DNA of 17,799 nucleotides, taken from CAVXDP01 sp964562925. Lineage in GTDB: Archaea > Thermoproteota > Bathyarchaeia > 40CM-2-53-6 > CAVXDP01. The translations under genes and the position numbers were made by a program. This document shows, piece after piece, positions 1 through 6,795 of this stretch (position 1 is the first letter of the stretch; every line of letters starts with the position of its first letter). The notes under the pieces are model-generated. The model saw only the letters and a list, made by a program, of their open reading frames with translations. It did not search any database and was not told where the DNA came from. The stretch is taken from positions 1 to 17,799 of the forward strand of contig CAZLVF010000028.1 of NCBI GenBank assembly GCA_964562925.1. The letters run 5' to 3'.

Positions 1-42
1 TTTGATTCTTGGATTCGATTGAATATCAGCGGTGGTCGAAGG

Positions 43-498
43 GTGTACAGTCTTAAGGTGCTCGAGCACTATCGGAACCCAAAGAATGTGGGGGAGATCC
101 ATGATGCTGACGGGGTCGGGATATACCTCAGCGACTTCTGCGGGGACATAACGAAGTTCTGGATAAAAGTCAGGGAGGGCAGAATCGTGGAAGCGAAGTT
201 CAAGACTCAAGGTTGTGTAGCATCGATTGCTAGCGGTAGTATGCTTACTGAAATGGTTGTTGGAAAAAAATTGGAGGAGGCTCAGAAGATTGTGAAAGAG
301 GATATAGCATCGGCTTTGAACGGGTTGCCTGAACTGAAGGTTCACTGTTCCCTTTTGGCTGCTGATGCTCTGAAAGACGCGATCTATGACTACCTAAAGA
401 GAGAGGGCCTGCCGATCCCTAAGGAATTGGCCGAGAAACATGATAGCATTAGCCCTCAGATCGAGAAACTAAGAGCTATGGGCTATATTGTAGTATGA
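43..498 (+). CDS. iscU: IscU/NifU-N-type iron-sulfur cluster scaffold protein
   Basis: This cytosolic scaffold assembles [2Fe-2S]/[4Fe-4S] clusters before passing them to apoproteins. With the chosen start it has 151 residues. The three family cysteines are all visible: C33 in FCGD (with the conserved Asp two residues on), C58 in QGCVASIAS, and C102 in LPELKVHCSLLA, which resembles the LPPVK-HC segment of bacterial IscU. The N-terminus YSLKVLEHYRNPKNVG is the classic family opening. The frame is open back to a TTG at 19, but I prefer GTG 43 because family members begin right at this tyrosine and a GGTGG motif at 31-35 sits about 7 bases upstream. No cysteine desulfurase or chaperone gene is visible; the left edge of the window may hide one. 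It converges on the Nudix gene, with 28 bases between them. Family call is secure; the start is less so. Confidence 0.9.
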   Translation: MYSLKVLEHYRNPKNVGEIHDADGVGIYLSDFCGDITKFWIKVREGRIVEAKFKTQGCVASIASGSMLTEMVVGKKLEEAQKIVKEDIASALNGLPELKVHCSLLAADALKDAIYDYLKREGLPIPKELAEKHDSISPQIEKLRAMGYIVV

Positions 499-526
499 TC
501 TGGCGGAAATATTAAATCAGAGGATT

Positions 527-949
527 TTAGATAAGTCCCTTTCTCTTGAAAGTCTTTCGAAGCGTTCTGGTCAACCTATAATTCTTCAAGTCCTTTAGTT
601 TGATCCAGCGGACATCGAGACTGTCTGAGGAGGCTCTTAGCATTCCTCCGACCGGGTGACCCCGAAAGTCGACGATAACGTAATGGTATCGAACCTTACC
701 TCTTGAATCTCTGCTTACATGATCGACTACATTGAATATACCGTCGATCTCAACCTTGAGGCCGGTCTCCTCCTTTACCTCTCTCAAAGCAGCATCCTGC
801 ACCATTTCGCCTAATTTTACAAGCCCACCAGGAACGCTCCACAGGCCTCTTCCTGGTACATTCGCTCTCTTGACCAAGAGTACATTATCTTCCTTTCGAA
901 CAACTACACCGACTCCAACCAACGGGTGGGCGGGGTACTCTCTATTCAA
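527..949 (-). CDS. Nudix hydrolase
   Basis: This is a 140-residue single-domain Nudix hydrolase, a pyrophosphohydrolase of nucleoside-diphosphate-linked compounds. The Nudix box is complete: after PGG, the pattern G-x5-E-x7-REVKEETGL spans residues 42-64, with metal-binding glutamates E57, E60 and E61. The N-terminal HPLVGVGVVV strand and the RGLWSVPGG lead-in resemble archaeal ADP-ribose pyrophosphatase-like members, but substrate cannot be read from sequence. The start is TTG at 949. No good Shine-Dalgarno sequence precedes it, and no ATG or GTG lies nearby in frame. A minus-strand AT-rich box at 991-1000 would put transcription start about 15-20 bases before the TTG. It is divergent from the YjbQ gene and convergent with the IscU gene, so it is probably monocistronic. 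Confidence 0.88.
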   Translation of the reverse strand: MNREYPAHPLVGVGVVVRKEDNVLLVKRANVPGRGLWSVPGGLVKLGEMVQDAALREVKEETGLKVEIDGIFNVVDHVSRDSRGKVRYHYVIVDFRGHPVGGMLRASSDSLDVRWIKLKDLKNYRLTRTLRKTFKRKGLI

Positions 950-990
950 GGTGATGTGCCTCTGTACATACCTGTATTTGTTTACGTAAG

Positions 991-1000
991 AAATATGATT
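991..1000 (-). promoter_or_regulatory. Possible TATA box for the Nudix gene
   Basis: On the minus strand this reads AATCATATTT. It lies about 42-51 bases before the TTG start of the Nudix gene, implying a short 5' leader. It is an AT-rich match by eye only. Confidence 0.3.
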
Positions 1001-1130
1001 TTGCCATGTGAAGTCGTAGATCCCTCTTCGCTGAGGATTCTTACTCTAACTTTTGATAGTTTAGATTCTCATCCCACCAAATGAAGATTCTATTTCGCTA
1101 TGGAGAATCGACCAACTGTCTATCACCATC

Positions 1131-1138
1131 TTTTATAG
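1131..1138 (+). promoter_or_regulatory. Possible TATA box for the YjbQ-family gene
   Basis: TTTTATAG at this position lies about 36-43 bases upstream of the GTG at 1174. Transcription would begin near 1160, just before a GGGTG ribosome-binding motif at 1162-1166. This supports the shorter reading of the YjbQ gene. A second AT-rich stretch near 1050-1062 could instead drive a leaderless message from the ATG at 1081. Confidence 0.4.
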
Positions 1139-1173
1139 GTCCGACTATTTTCAAACTCCTTGGGTGTCGCGTA

Positions 1174-1593
1174 GTGGATGTGGTTTCGACCCGAATAAGC
1201 CTCCGTACTAAAGGAGAGGCGGATATGGTTAACATTACGGATCAGCTTGCGAGAAGTGTCAGAGATTCAAAGTTGAAGGATGGTGTGGCGACGGTATTCG
1301 TTCCAGGCTCTACTGGAGCGCTTACGACTGTTGAATACGAGCCTGGGTTGCTCCAAGACTTTCCAGACATGCTTGATAGAGTAGCTCCAAGAGACATAGA
1401 GTATGAACACGAGAAGAGATGGCATGATGGGAACGGACATTCACATGTTAGGGCTTCGCTGATAGGTCCAAGCTTAACGGTTCCCTTCGAAGAAGGTCGG
1501 CTGACCCTTGGGACCTGGCAACAGATCGTGTTTATTGAACTTGACACTCGGAGTCGGTCGAGGCAGCTAATCGTACAGGTCATAGGAAATTAG
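1174..1593 (+). CDS. yjbQ: YjbQ/UPF0047-family protein (secondary thiamine-phosphate synthase type)
   Basis: This is a small beta-rich protein of the YjbQ/UPF0047 family. Some members have weak thiamine-phosphate synthase activity, but the true cellular role is unsettled. The family pattern is clear: DMVNITDQLA near the N-terminus, VFVPGSTGALTTVEYEP, the YEHEKRWHDGNGHSHVRASL segment with its conserved histidines, and GRLTLGTWQQIVFIELD, ending in a final strand. The archaeal GST replaces the HTT seen in many bacterial members. The reading frame is open from an ATG at 1081, but the 31 extra residues look unlike the family. The GTG at 1174 gives 139 residues, the usual length, and has GGGTG 7 bases upstream and a TATA box further up. 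GTG 1180 is another possible start. It converges on the DUF2110 gene. Confidence 0.87.
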   Translation: MDVVSTRISLRTKGEADMVNITDQLARSVRDSKLKDGVATVFVPGSTGALTTVEYEPGLLQDFPDMLDRVAPRDIEYEHEKRWHDGNGHSHVRASLIGPSLTVPFEEGRLTLGTWQQIVFIELDTRSRSRQLIVQVIGN

Positions 1594-1596
1594 CTT

Positions 1597-1609
1597 AGTC
1601 TACAAGACT
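1597..1609 (+). terminator. Short hairpin just after the YjbQ gene
   Basis: AGTCT-ACA-AGACT forms a perfect 5-bp stem with a 3-base loop, starting 3 bases after the stop codon. There is no T-run directly after it, so a role in termination or 3'-end protection is only a guess. Confidence 0.3.
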
Positions 1610-1652
1610 GCTTAGACTCCATGAAACAAGTTTCCCTTACACCAATAAACCA

Positions 1653-1671
1653 GGTTGAGGCTGAGTCAACC
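1653..1671 (-). terminator. Hairpin after the DUF2110 gene
   Basis: On the minus strand GGTTGA and TCAACC form a perfect 6-bp stem around a 7-base loop. It begins about 7 bases after the DUF2110 stop and is followed by TGGTTTATTGG, which is mildly T-rich. It may mark the end of the long minus-strand cluster. Confidence 0.35.
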
Positions 1672-1678
1672 GCCTCCC

Positions 1679-2458
1679 CTATCGCTCGTCTGTTGTCGGG
1701 CTTCGTATCCATTTAGCTCGAGGCTGGAAGGCATAGATGCTGACTCCTTTCAATCGTGGGCCTATTTGTGGGATTACTCCAGGCGCGTCCGTACCTAACT
1801 TGCATAGAAGAACATGCGCGGTTAGACTCTGTGATTCGATGCCGGCTACATCTCTTCTTAGGCTGGCTAGATCTACAGCCTCTTTCAGAGCGTCAATCGA
1901 GCAGCCTATCAGAATTACTCTATCGAATGGGAACCGGTTCCAATCTTTGAAGTACGAGACCTGTCTGTCAGAGAGTTCAACCTCAACCTTCCTAGAATCG
2001 ACATTGACGTTTGTCACTCTAACCTCGAGGGGAAAACCCTCTTGGAGACAGTAGCGCTTGGATATTGTTCGGCCGGGTAGCTTCATTCCGTCAACTAGTT
2101 GACTGCGCATCGAATGTAATGGAAAGAGCGCATCCATTCGATTTGACGATCTTAGACATATATCCACGTAGATTCCGTATCCAAAGGAGCTGGAATCTAC
2201 AACAATTCCACGAGTGACTTCTCCTCTCTCAAGCTTCGATATGTCAGTTGTAGCGATTCCGTACCTTCTCCTAATCGTCTCAGTTAGTACCTCTGAGTCT
2301 GCTCCTGAAAAGTCTAGGCAGGCCCAACCGTGGTTGTCGAGATCTACCATGTCAATATTCACGGATAGGCCTTGGGTGAGCTTTTTCAGTTCTTCTTTGA
2401 CGAGCCTTAGCGCTGAGTCTCTGTTGATTCGGCGGAAGTTTTCTAGCACATGGATCAT
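1679..2458 (-). CDS. DUF2110 family protein
   Basis: This 259-residue protein belongs to an archaeal family of unknown function (DUF2110). Family hallmarks I recognise are the segment with HGWACLDFSGADSEVL followed by RRRYGI, the beta-rich middle with GYGIYVDI, and the C-terminal block LLCKLGTDAPGVIPQIGPRLKG. The stretch around residues 85-165 alternates short strands and ends in VRVTNVNVDSRKVEVELSD, which recalls an OB/S1-like fold; that is inference. The ATG overlaps the stop of the upstream HD gene as TAATG, so translation is very likely coupled. It is the last gene of the minus-strand cluster with TFE, Trm56 and MBF1, which suggests an information-processing role. A hairpin follows its stop. 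Confidence 0.85.
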   Translation of the reverse strand: MIHVLENFRRINRDSALRLVKEELKKLTQGLSVNIDMVDLDNHGWACLDFSGADSEVLTETIRRRYGIATTDISKLERGEVTRGIVVDSSSFGYGIYVDICLRSSNRMDALFPLHSMRSQLVDGMKLPGRTISKRYCLQEGFPLEVRVTNVNVDSRKVEVELSDRQVSYFKDWNRFPFDRVILIGCSIDALKEAVDLASLRRDVAGIESQSLTAHVLLCKLGTDAPGVIPQIGPRLKGVSIYAFQPRAKWIRSPTTDER

Positions 2459-2991
2459 TATGGCTCTGAACCCATCATTCTGGAGATTTCTTTGTGAAGC
2501 TTTCTAAACCGTTCGATCGCCGGATGGGTTGATCCAAGGCTGCTAGCAAAGTCTTTGACCGCCTCTTCAAAGCTGATCATATGTCGGCCTTTGGTTATCT
2601 TGTCGGCGTAGGCCACGATCATTTCCTCAGGAGAGGTTTGCAGATAGTCTTTGAGGGGCAACCCCAGTTTCGCAGTTTCTTCTCTGGTGATTCCTGCTCC
2701 GATATGGTTCTCGATTATCCTGACTAGGCTTTCGGGTAATCCTCTCTCGCGGGCTACCTGGGCTCCAACGACCGCATGTTGTATTCCATGCGTCTTTGAG
2801 CGGCCGATATCGTGAAGAAGCGCGCCAGCCTCGATCAGGTCTCTGTTGACAGTGACGCCGTTCAATCTGCATTTCGCAGCTATTTCCAACGCAATCCGAG
2901 AAACGGTGTCAGCGTGTTCTATGACCTGCTGGGAGCAGCCAACTTTGTGGAGAAGTTTCAAAGCTTCATCTCGGGAGAGAACTTCACTCAT
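2458..2991 (-). CDS. HD-domain (HDIG type) metal-dependent phosphohydrolase
   Basis: This 177-residue protein has one HD domain filling almost its whole length. Candidate metal ligands are H26 (in EHADTVSRIA), H60-D61 in LLHDIGRSKTHG, H68, H72, H96 in IIENHIGAG, and D130 in VAYADKITKGR. The pattern matches the archaeal HDIG group (TIGR00295-like), whose substrate is unknown; HD enzymes act on phosphate esters of nucleotides or RNA ends. The ATG at 2991 overlaps the end of TFE by 8 bases, and its stop overlaps the DUF2110 start as TAATG. The three are therefore expressed as a translationally linked unit, with a GAGGAACTGA ribosome site inside the TFE 3' end. The domain call is firm; the reaction is not. 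Confidence 0.9.
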   Translation of the reverse strand: MSEVLSRDEALKLLHKVGCSQQVIEHADTVSRIALEIAAKCRLNGVTVNRDLIEAGALLHDIGRSKTHGIQHAVVGAQVARERGLPESLVRIIENHIGAGITREETAKLGLPLKDYLQTSPEEMIVAYADKITKGRHMISFEEAVKDFASSLGSTHPAIERFRKLHKEISRMMGSEP

Positions 2992-3583
2992 TCAGTTCCT
3001 CCTCAAGCTGTTTGATCTTCGTTTGGAGAAACTGAACTATCTTATCGTTCTTGACACTTCTTAGTTGCTCTCCGCATTGAATGCATCGAAACGTGGACTC
3101 CATTGCTTCTTCAAATGTGAGACGAACGTTGGAACATTTGGGGCACACGAAGAATTCGTGTATCCGTTCGAAATTGTGTCTGGCTCTTAACTTTTCTAAG
3201 GTTCGTCTCTTTCGATTTCTTATGAACCCGTCAAGCTGGTCAGGTTGGGGCTTCCAGTAGAAAATGAACCATCCGGTCTTTTCATCTTGGATCCTTGCAG
3301 CTGATACGAGCGCATGATCGTAGAGTTTATACAAAATCTTCCTTACGATGTTAAGTCTAATGTTCGACTCGTTTGCGATGGACTCGTCGGTAGCCTCCTT
3401 CAGCTTCATGAGAGTTTTCGCAACAGTGAGCGCCTCTTCCCCTCCGAAGAGTGGAGCTACTTTTAGAAATTCCTCCTCTAGAAACGACAATAAGCCGGCC
3501 CCTGCATCGAATCCTTCTGGAAAGAAGCGCTGCGGTCTTTCCAATATTGTTGGATACTGGACGTAAAAACCTTTGGAAACCAC
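2984..3583 (-). CDS. tfe: Transcription factor E alpha subunit (TFE)
   Basis: TFE is the archaeal counterpart of TFIIE-alpha. It binds RNA polymerase and helps open promoters. The winged helix spans roughly residues 49-112, with TDESIANES, the conserved IVRKILYKLYDHALVS and GWFIFYWKP. A basic/helical linker follows, then a zinc ribbon with C147, C150, C167 and C170, and a coiled-coil tail. The GTG at 3583 gives 199 residues, which is 20-30 more than usual, all at the N-terminus. An internal TTG at 3490 would give 168 residues, closer to family length, so the start is uncertain. It lies 45 bases after Trm56 and overlaps the HD gene by 8 bases. It is the general factor that ties this cluster to transcription. 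Confidence 0.93.
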   Translation of the reverse strand: MVSKGFYVQYPTILERPQRFFPEGFDAGAGLLSFLEEEFLKVAPLFGGEEALTVAKTLMKLKEATDESIANESNIRLNIVRKILYKLYDHALVSAARIQDEKTGWFIFYWKPQPDQLDGFIRNRKRRTLEKLRARHNFERIHEFFVCPKCSNVRLTFEEAMESTFRCIQCGEQLRSVKNDKIVQFLQTKIKQLEEELNE

Positions 3584-3628
3584 CCTTTGACGTCGAGGGT
3601 CTTGCTGAGATGTCTCTTAATCGATCTC

Positions 3629-4180
3629 TTAGTTTTCGATCAGGTGTTTTCCGTGGGGCGTTGGCACTACGCGCAACCTAGCCTTCTCGAATGTACGGTC
3701 GAGCTCCCTTCCTTGATAGAGTCTGTCAAGAAAGACAGCTAATGCAGCTACTTCTGAGTGTGGCTGATTTCCAATTGAAACGTTAAAGTCTGATATTTCC
3801 TTAGAATAGAATTCTCGGGGAACCTTCTGGCTACCAACCAAGACAAGAATCTTCTTTGAGGATCCTCTTATCCTTTCTACAACGTTGCTTGTCTCAACGT
3901 TCTCTCCGTACATAGTTAAATGGACGACTATCCCGCCGCTTCTCCTCCATTCTTGAACAGCCTCTCTCCAAGGCTTTCCAATCTCAATAGAGAACTCGCC
4001 TCCCCAATCTTTCGTAATGCTCGCGACCGTCGTCTTGATCTCATAGTCCTCAACATCTGAGAGAATCAGTCCGTTGGCTCCAAAAACTCGCGCGGTGAGG
4101 GCGACATGGGTAGTTACCCTAAAGTCTCTTGGTCTATGTCCCCAGCGAAGTACAACGGTCTGAGGAACCAATGGCATCAT
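3629..4180 (-). CDS. trm56: tRNA (cytidine(56)-2'-O)-methyltransferase Trm56
   Basis: This archaeal SPOUT-class enzyme methylates the 2'-OH of C56 in the T-loop of tRNA, using S-adenosylmethionine. The 183-residue sequence carries the family signatures in order: VLRWGHRPRDFRVTTHVALT (residues 9-29, with R12), ARVFGANGLIL, VVHLTMYG (85-92), LVGSQKVPREFY (114-125), and NVSIGNQPHSEVAALAVFLD (from 133), the trefoil-knot cofactor site. Length is normal. The start is one of two tandem ATGs at 4180/4177. A GGTG lies 13 bases upstream. It sits 52 bases after MBF1 and 45 bases before TFE, on the same strand. The call is confident. Confidence 0.95.
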   Translation of the reverse strand: MMPLVPQTVVLRWGHRPRDFRVTTHVALTARVFGANGLILSDVEDYEIKTTVASITKDWGGEFSIEIGKPWREAVQEWRRSGGIVVHLTMYGENVETSNVVERIRGSSKKILVLVGSQKVPREFYSKEISDFNVSIGNQPHSEVAALAVFLDRLYQGRELDRTFEKARLRVVPTPHGKHLIEN

Positions 4181-4232
4181 TGCGGTAGGAGCGCACCTTC
4201 CTACATGTGGTCTTCGTAAGTTGAGGCGTCAA

Positions 4233-4760
4233 TCAGCTAGAGCTTTCTCCAGCTTGCTTCTCCTCTCTCTTCTTGAACTGGATGACATCTCCTATAGTCA
4301 GTTCTTCAGTCTCACCGGAAACTGACTTCGGTGTAGGTGGCTCGACCGCTGGAACCAAGAGCTTCAATTTGAGAACATGTTCCAGTGAACGCGAAAGCTG
4401 AAGGGTTGGGCTCATTTTTGCTAACTCGATCTTTTGTATTATCGAGAGCCTCTCCTTAACCCGTCGAGCCAGATCTTCCTGCGTTAGGCCGAGTTTCTCT
4501 CTTGCTTTTCTAATTCGGATTGCGTAGTCGTCACGAAGCTCTAGTTCCGTATAGACCTTTGGAAGAGATTCTGCCTGCCTCTTCGGTCTTGCTCTAAACG
4601 GTTTCGGGGTAGATCGCTCTGGTGCCCTTGAGGGAACCACAGGTTGCCAGTAGTCCTCCCCATGTACCGAACACTTTGCGCAGACGGCTAGTCGAGCTCC
4701 CTCAACGACGACATGGTTTGGCCGTCCTAGGATACGGTCACCACAGATGTCGCAATTCAA
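4233..4760 (-). CDS. mbf1: Multiprotein bridging factor 1 (archaeal MBF1)
   Basis: MBF1 is a small archaeal/eukaryal regulator that bridges transcription machinery and in archaea is also linked to ribosomes. The N-terminal zinc ribbon has C3, C6, C27 and C30 (CDIC and CAKC). A basic, proline-rich linker covers about 45-68. A helix-turn-helix of the Cro/C1 type then spans about 74-130, with IRKAREKLGLTQEDLARRV as its core. The acidic/charged tail is typical of the archaeal TIGR00270 form. The start is TTG at 4760, placed right before the first zinc cysteine, and a GAGGGG ribosome site lies just upstream. The TTG overlaps the stop of a small upstream ORF as TTGA. It is first in the run MBF1-Trm56-TFE. 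Confidence 0.94.
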   Translation of the reverse strand: MNCDICGDRILGRPNHVVVEGARLAVCAKCSVHGEDYWQPVVPSRAPERSTPKPFRARPKRQAESLPKVYTELELRDDYAIRIRKAREKLGLTQEDLARRVKERLSIIQKIELAKMSPTLQLSRSLEHVLKLKLLVPAVEPPTPKSVSGETEELTIGDVIQFKKREEKQAGESSS

Positions 4761-4945
4761 ACGTTTCGCCCCTCAGCTAACTCTTCTATTCTTGTCCGGG
4801 AACGTCTTGGCCTAGCCGATTTAGCTCGCTCCCTGTTGGTTCTCCTCCTTGAGCTAATGCTAGAAACAAGTACGGTCTTCTCAACATTCAAAAAAGAACT
4901 TTGCGGAAATGTCATAGTGTCTTCCATGGCAGCAATTTCTACCAT
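4757..4945 (-). CDS. Small basic protein, unrecognised, upstream of MBF1
   Basis: This 62-residue ORF fills the gap between the ferredoxin gene (18 bases away) and MBF1. I do not recognise it. The first 30 residues are mixed and hydrophobic-leaning. Residues 32-54 are strongly basic, with SSRRRTNRERAKSARPRRSR, as in nucleic-acid-binding tails. Its stop overlaps the MBF1 TTG start as TTGA, the same overlap used elsewhere in this window between real genes. No Shine-Dalgarno motif is seen before ATG 4945. A second ATG at codon 7 is possible. Without it, about 200 bases would be empty here on the coding strand. It may instead be an MBF1 leader with a chance ORF. Confidence 0.4.
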   Translation of the reverse strand: MVEIAAMEDTMTFPQSSFLNVEKTVLVSSISSRRRTNRERAKSARPRRSRTRIEELAEGRNV

Positions 4946-4963
4946 GTTCTTGTTTGCCTAGCT

Positions 4964-6097
4964 TCATCGATGTCTATTTTCACTAACTGAGCCTCTGTTG
5001 AGCAAGCGTTCACGTTCCCAAGCTGTAAAGTCCACGGGAGGATTTACTATCTCGACGTGCGGTTTTAGTTGGAGTTTCGCCACGTTACTGGGACATCCAG
5101 TAACGCACAGACCGCAGCCGATACATCGGTCATGATCCACAACAGCTATCCCATTGTTTCTAGAGATCGCGTGCACTTGGCATCGTTCTATGCAAGTTCC
5201 ACATCCTGAGCACTCGACAGGATTGACTACAGCAAAATAGTTGGCTTGTGCGACAGAGTTCTCAATCCCCCAATCGTTGATTCCTCGAAGTACGCCACAG
5301 CAGCAACCGCAACAGTTGCATACATAACCGATTCCATTCATTACATTGCTTACCGTATGAACCAATCCAATCTCCTCCGCCTTGTCAAGAAAGGTCAAGA
5401 TCTCCTTTTGGGAGACATCGTAAGGGCTTGGAGGTTGTTCAGCCGAAGAGAAGATGAGGCAGGTTCGAACTGGAAAGTTACATCGACGGCCTATGTGATC
5501 CTGCTGCTTTCGACAAACGCAATCGTGCAGGCGAAAGCTCTTAGAAGAGAGGAGGATTGCGCGGACATCATCATAAGGTAGGATCCAATCGGATTTCACG
5601 GCTCTTTGCGCTGGTACGACGCGGTGTAAGGCTGGTTGGGGCTTCATGATTCCGGCCGCCCCGCCTTCCGCCATGTACTTCTCGAAGAGGTGAGCTAGCT
5701 CATGATCCATTCTATCCAACTGTGCTTCGTAGATTCCGACAATAAAAGGCGCTAATCTGAAACGTGGCTTGCCTCCTTGTTGATCAGACCGTACGAGGCC
5801 GCGTTTAGCCATCTCTATTAATCTTGTTTTAACTTCGTCTGCGGGAAGTCCTACTCGTTCCGTTACTGCATCTACGTGTTCCATCTCTCCGGTTAATTGG
5901 CTGGCGAGCGAAGCCTCTTCCGGCATGAAAATTTTCCTCAGGATAGCTATCTCGACTTTTGACATTGTTCTAGGAAAGCCGTTAGGAAGCCTGTCCAAGG
6001 CCTGTGCAAGCTGTTCGTATACGCTATTTGCCATCATGTCTGGTTTCTGCTCTCCTAAGACGGGTATGTAAGAGTTTGTACGCAATGCTATGGACAT
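4964..6097 (-). CDS. Winged-helix / polyferredoxin protein (two 4Fe-4S motifs plus cysteine-rich clusters)
   Basis: This 377-residue cytosolic protein has no signal or membrane segment. Residues about 38-120 look like a winged helix-turn-helix (LPNGFPRT, VTERVGLPADEVKTRLIEMAKRGLV). A middle zone carries C193, C195, C206 and C213, then the unusual run CNCCGCCC (C260-C267). The C-terminus has two complete 4Fe-4S motifs: C296/C299/C302/C306 and C325/C328/C331/C335 with CP. Similar proteins occur in archaea and anaerobic bacteria and are annotated simply as 4Fe-4S ferredoxins; the partner is unknown. A redox relay or a redox-responsive regulator are both possible. ATG 6097 has no ribosome site, whereas ATG 6037 is preceded by TTAGGAGAG and begins closer to the family start, so the first 20 residues are doubtful. 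It is divergent from the CBS gene. Confidence 0.88.
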   Translation of the reverse strand: MSIALRTNSYIPVLGEQKPDMMANSVYEQLAQALDRLPNGFPRTMSKVEIAILRKIFMPEEASLASQLTGEMEHVDAVTERVGLPADEVKTRLIEMAKRGLVRSDQQGGKPRFRLAPFIVGIYEAQLDRMDHELAHLFEKYMAEGGAAGIMKPQPALHRVVPAQRAVKSDWILPYDDVRAILLSSKSFRLHDCVCRKQQDHIGRRCNFPVRTCLIFSSAEQPPSPYDVSQKEILTFLDKAEEIGLVHTVSNVMNGIGYVCNCCGCCCGVLRGINDWGIENSVAQANYFAVVNPVECSGCGTCIERCQVHAISRNNGIAVVDHDRCIGCGLCVTGCPSNVAKLQLKPHVEIVNPPVDFTAWERERLLNRGSVSENRHR

Positions 6098-6253
6098 GTT
6101 TCAAAGGAGAATCTAAATCCTCAGCTTGCGGGTTCTTGGAACTCTCTCCTCAACAGAAGTAGTACGCTCTGCCCTCCCGAACGTGAGTCACAGGAGAATA
6201 ACAGACACCGATGCTTATGAACAGCTAACATAAATGAGCATTCAGCATACACC

Positions 6254-6261
6254 AATAAATA
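6254..6261 (+). promoter_or_regulatory. Possible TATA box for the CBS-domain gene
   Basis: AATAAATA lies 38-45 bases upstream of the TTG start at 6299. Transcription would begin near 6283, leaving a short leader that contains the GGTG motif at 6287-6290. Confidence 0.4.
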
Positions 6262-6298
6262 CTGACACAGCCTTACTCAGGATTTAGGTGCGCCTAGT

Positions 6299-6685
6299 TT
6301 GAGAAGCGTCGCAATATATCCTACCGAGGAACTTGAAAAGATAATGAAGAAACCGGTTGTGACCGTGCAACCCAGTGATAGTGTAAGACGTGCTGCTGAA
6401 CTTATGCAGCAACACGACGTTGGATCAGCGGTCGTTGTCGAGGATAGCAAACCTGTGGGCATCCTGACAGAGCGCGACTACATCAGAATAGTGGCCGGCG
6501 GCCACACACCTGACACGAAGGTGAAGACGGTTATGTCCACTCCAGTGGTAACATGTGAAGCAAACAAGAAAGCTGCAGACGCGTTTGTGCTTATGGCTCT
6601 CAAACGTATTGATCACCTGCCCGTTACCGAGAATGGTCTGCTTGTTGGAATAGTTGCGGTCCGTGACCTCTTCTTCTGGTGGTAG
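6299..6685 (+). CDS. Stand-alone CBS-domain pair protein
   Basis: This 128-residue protein consists only of two CBS motifs, about residues 9-63 and 75-127, forming one Bateman module. Each repeat shows the usual pattern: a leading MKKPVVTVQPSDSV or MSTPVVTCEANKKA, then VGSAVVVEDSKPVGILTERD and HLPVTENGLLVGIVAVRD. The TERD and AVRD ends are typical of nucleotide-contacting aspartates. Such modules sense adenosine ligands (AMP, ATP, SAM and others) and often act on partner proteins; the partner cannot be named here. The start is TTG, with GGTG 8 bases upstream. A TATA box at 6254 suggests its own promoter. It ends in two tryptophans. It is divergent from the wHTH-ferredoxin gene. Confidence 0.92.
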   Translation: MRSVAIYPTEELEKIMKKPVVTVQPSDSVRRAAELMQQHDVGSAVVVEDSKPVGILTERDYIRIVAGGHTPDTKVKTVMSTPVVTCEANKKAADAFVLMALKRIDHLPVTENGLLVGIVAVRDLFFWW

Positions 6686-6691
6686 GGTTAC

Positions 6692-6714
6692 GCAGGGCCT
6701 AGGTGAGCGCCTGC
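6692..6714 (+). terminator. Hairpin after the CBS-domain gene
   Basis: GCAGGGCCT and AGCGCCTGC pair at 7 of 9 positions around a 5-base loop, 7 bases after the stop. No T-run follows. Function as a terminator is uncertain. Confidence 0.3.
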
Positions 6715-6795
6715 AGATCTTAGAGTTGGGCTGTCATAGAGTTCGCTGCCAAGTTCAACGCTGGGCTACGCTTTCGAACGCCGAATAGTCTGTCC

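Noticed and set aside
5440..5480. GGTTCGAAC, resembling a tRNA T-loop
   Set aside because: It lies inside the ferredoxin coding region, and no acceptor, D or anticodon stems surround it.
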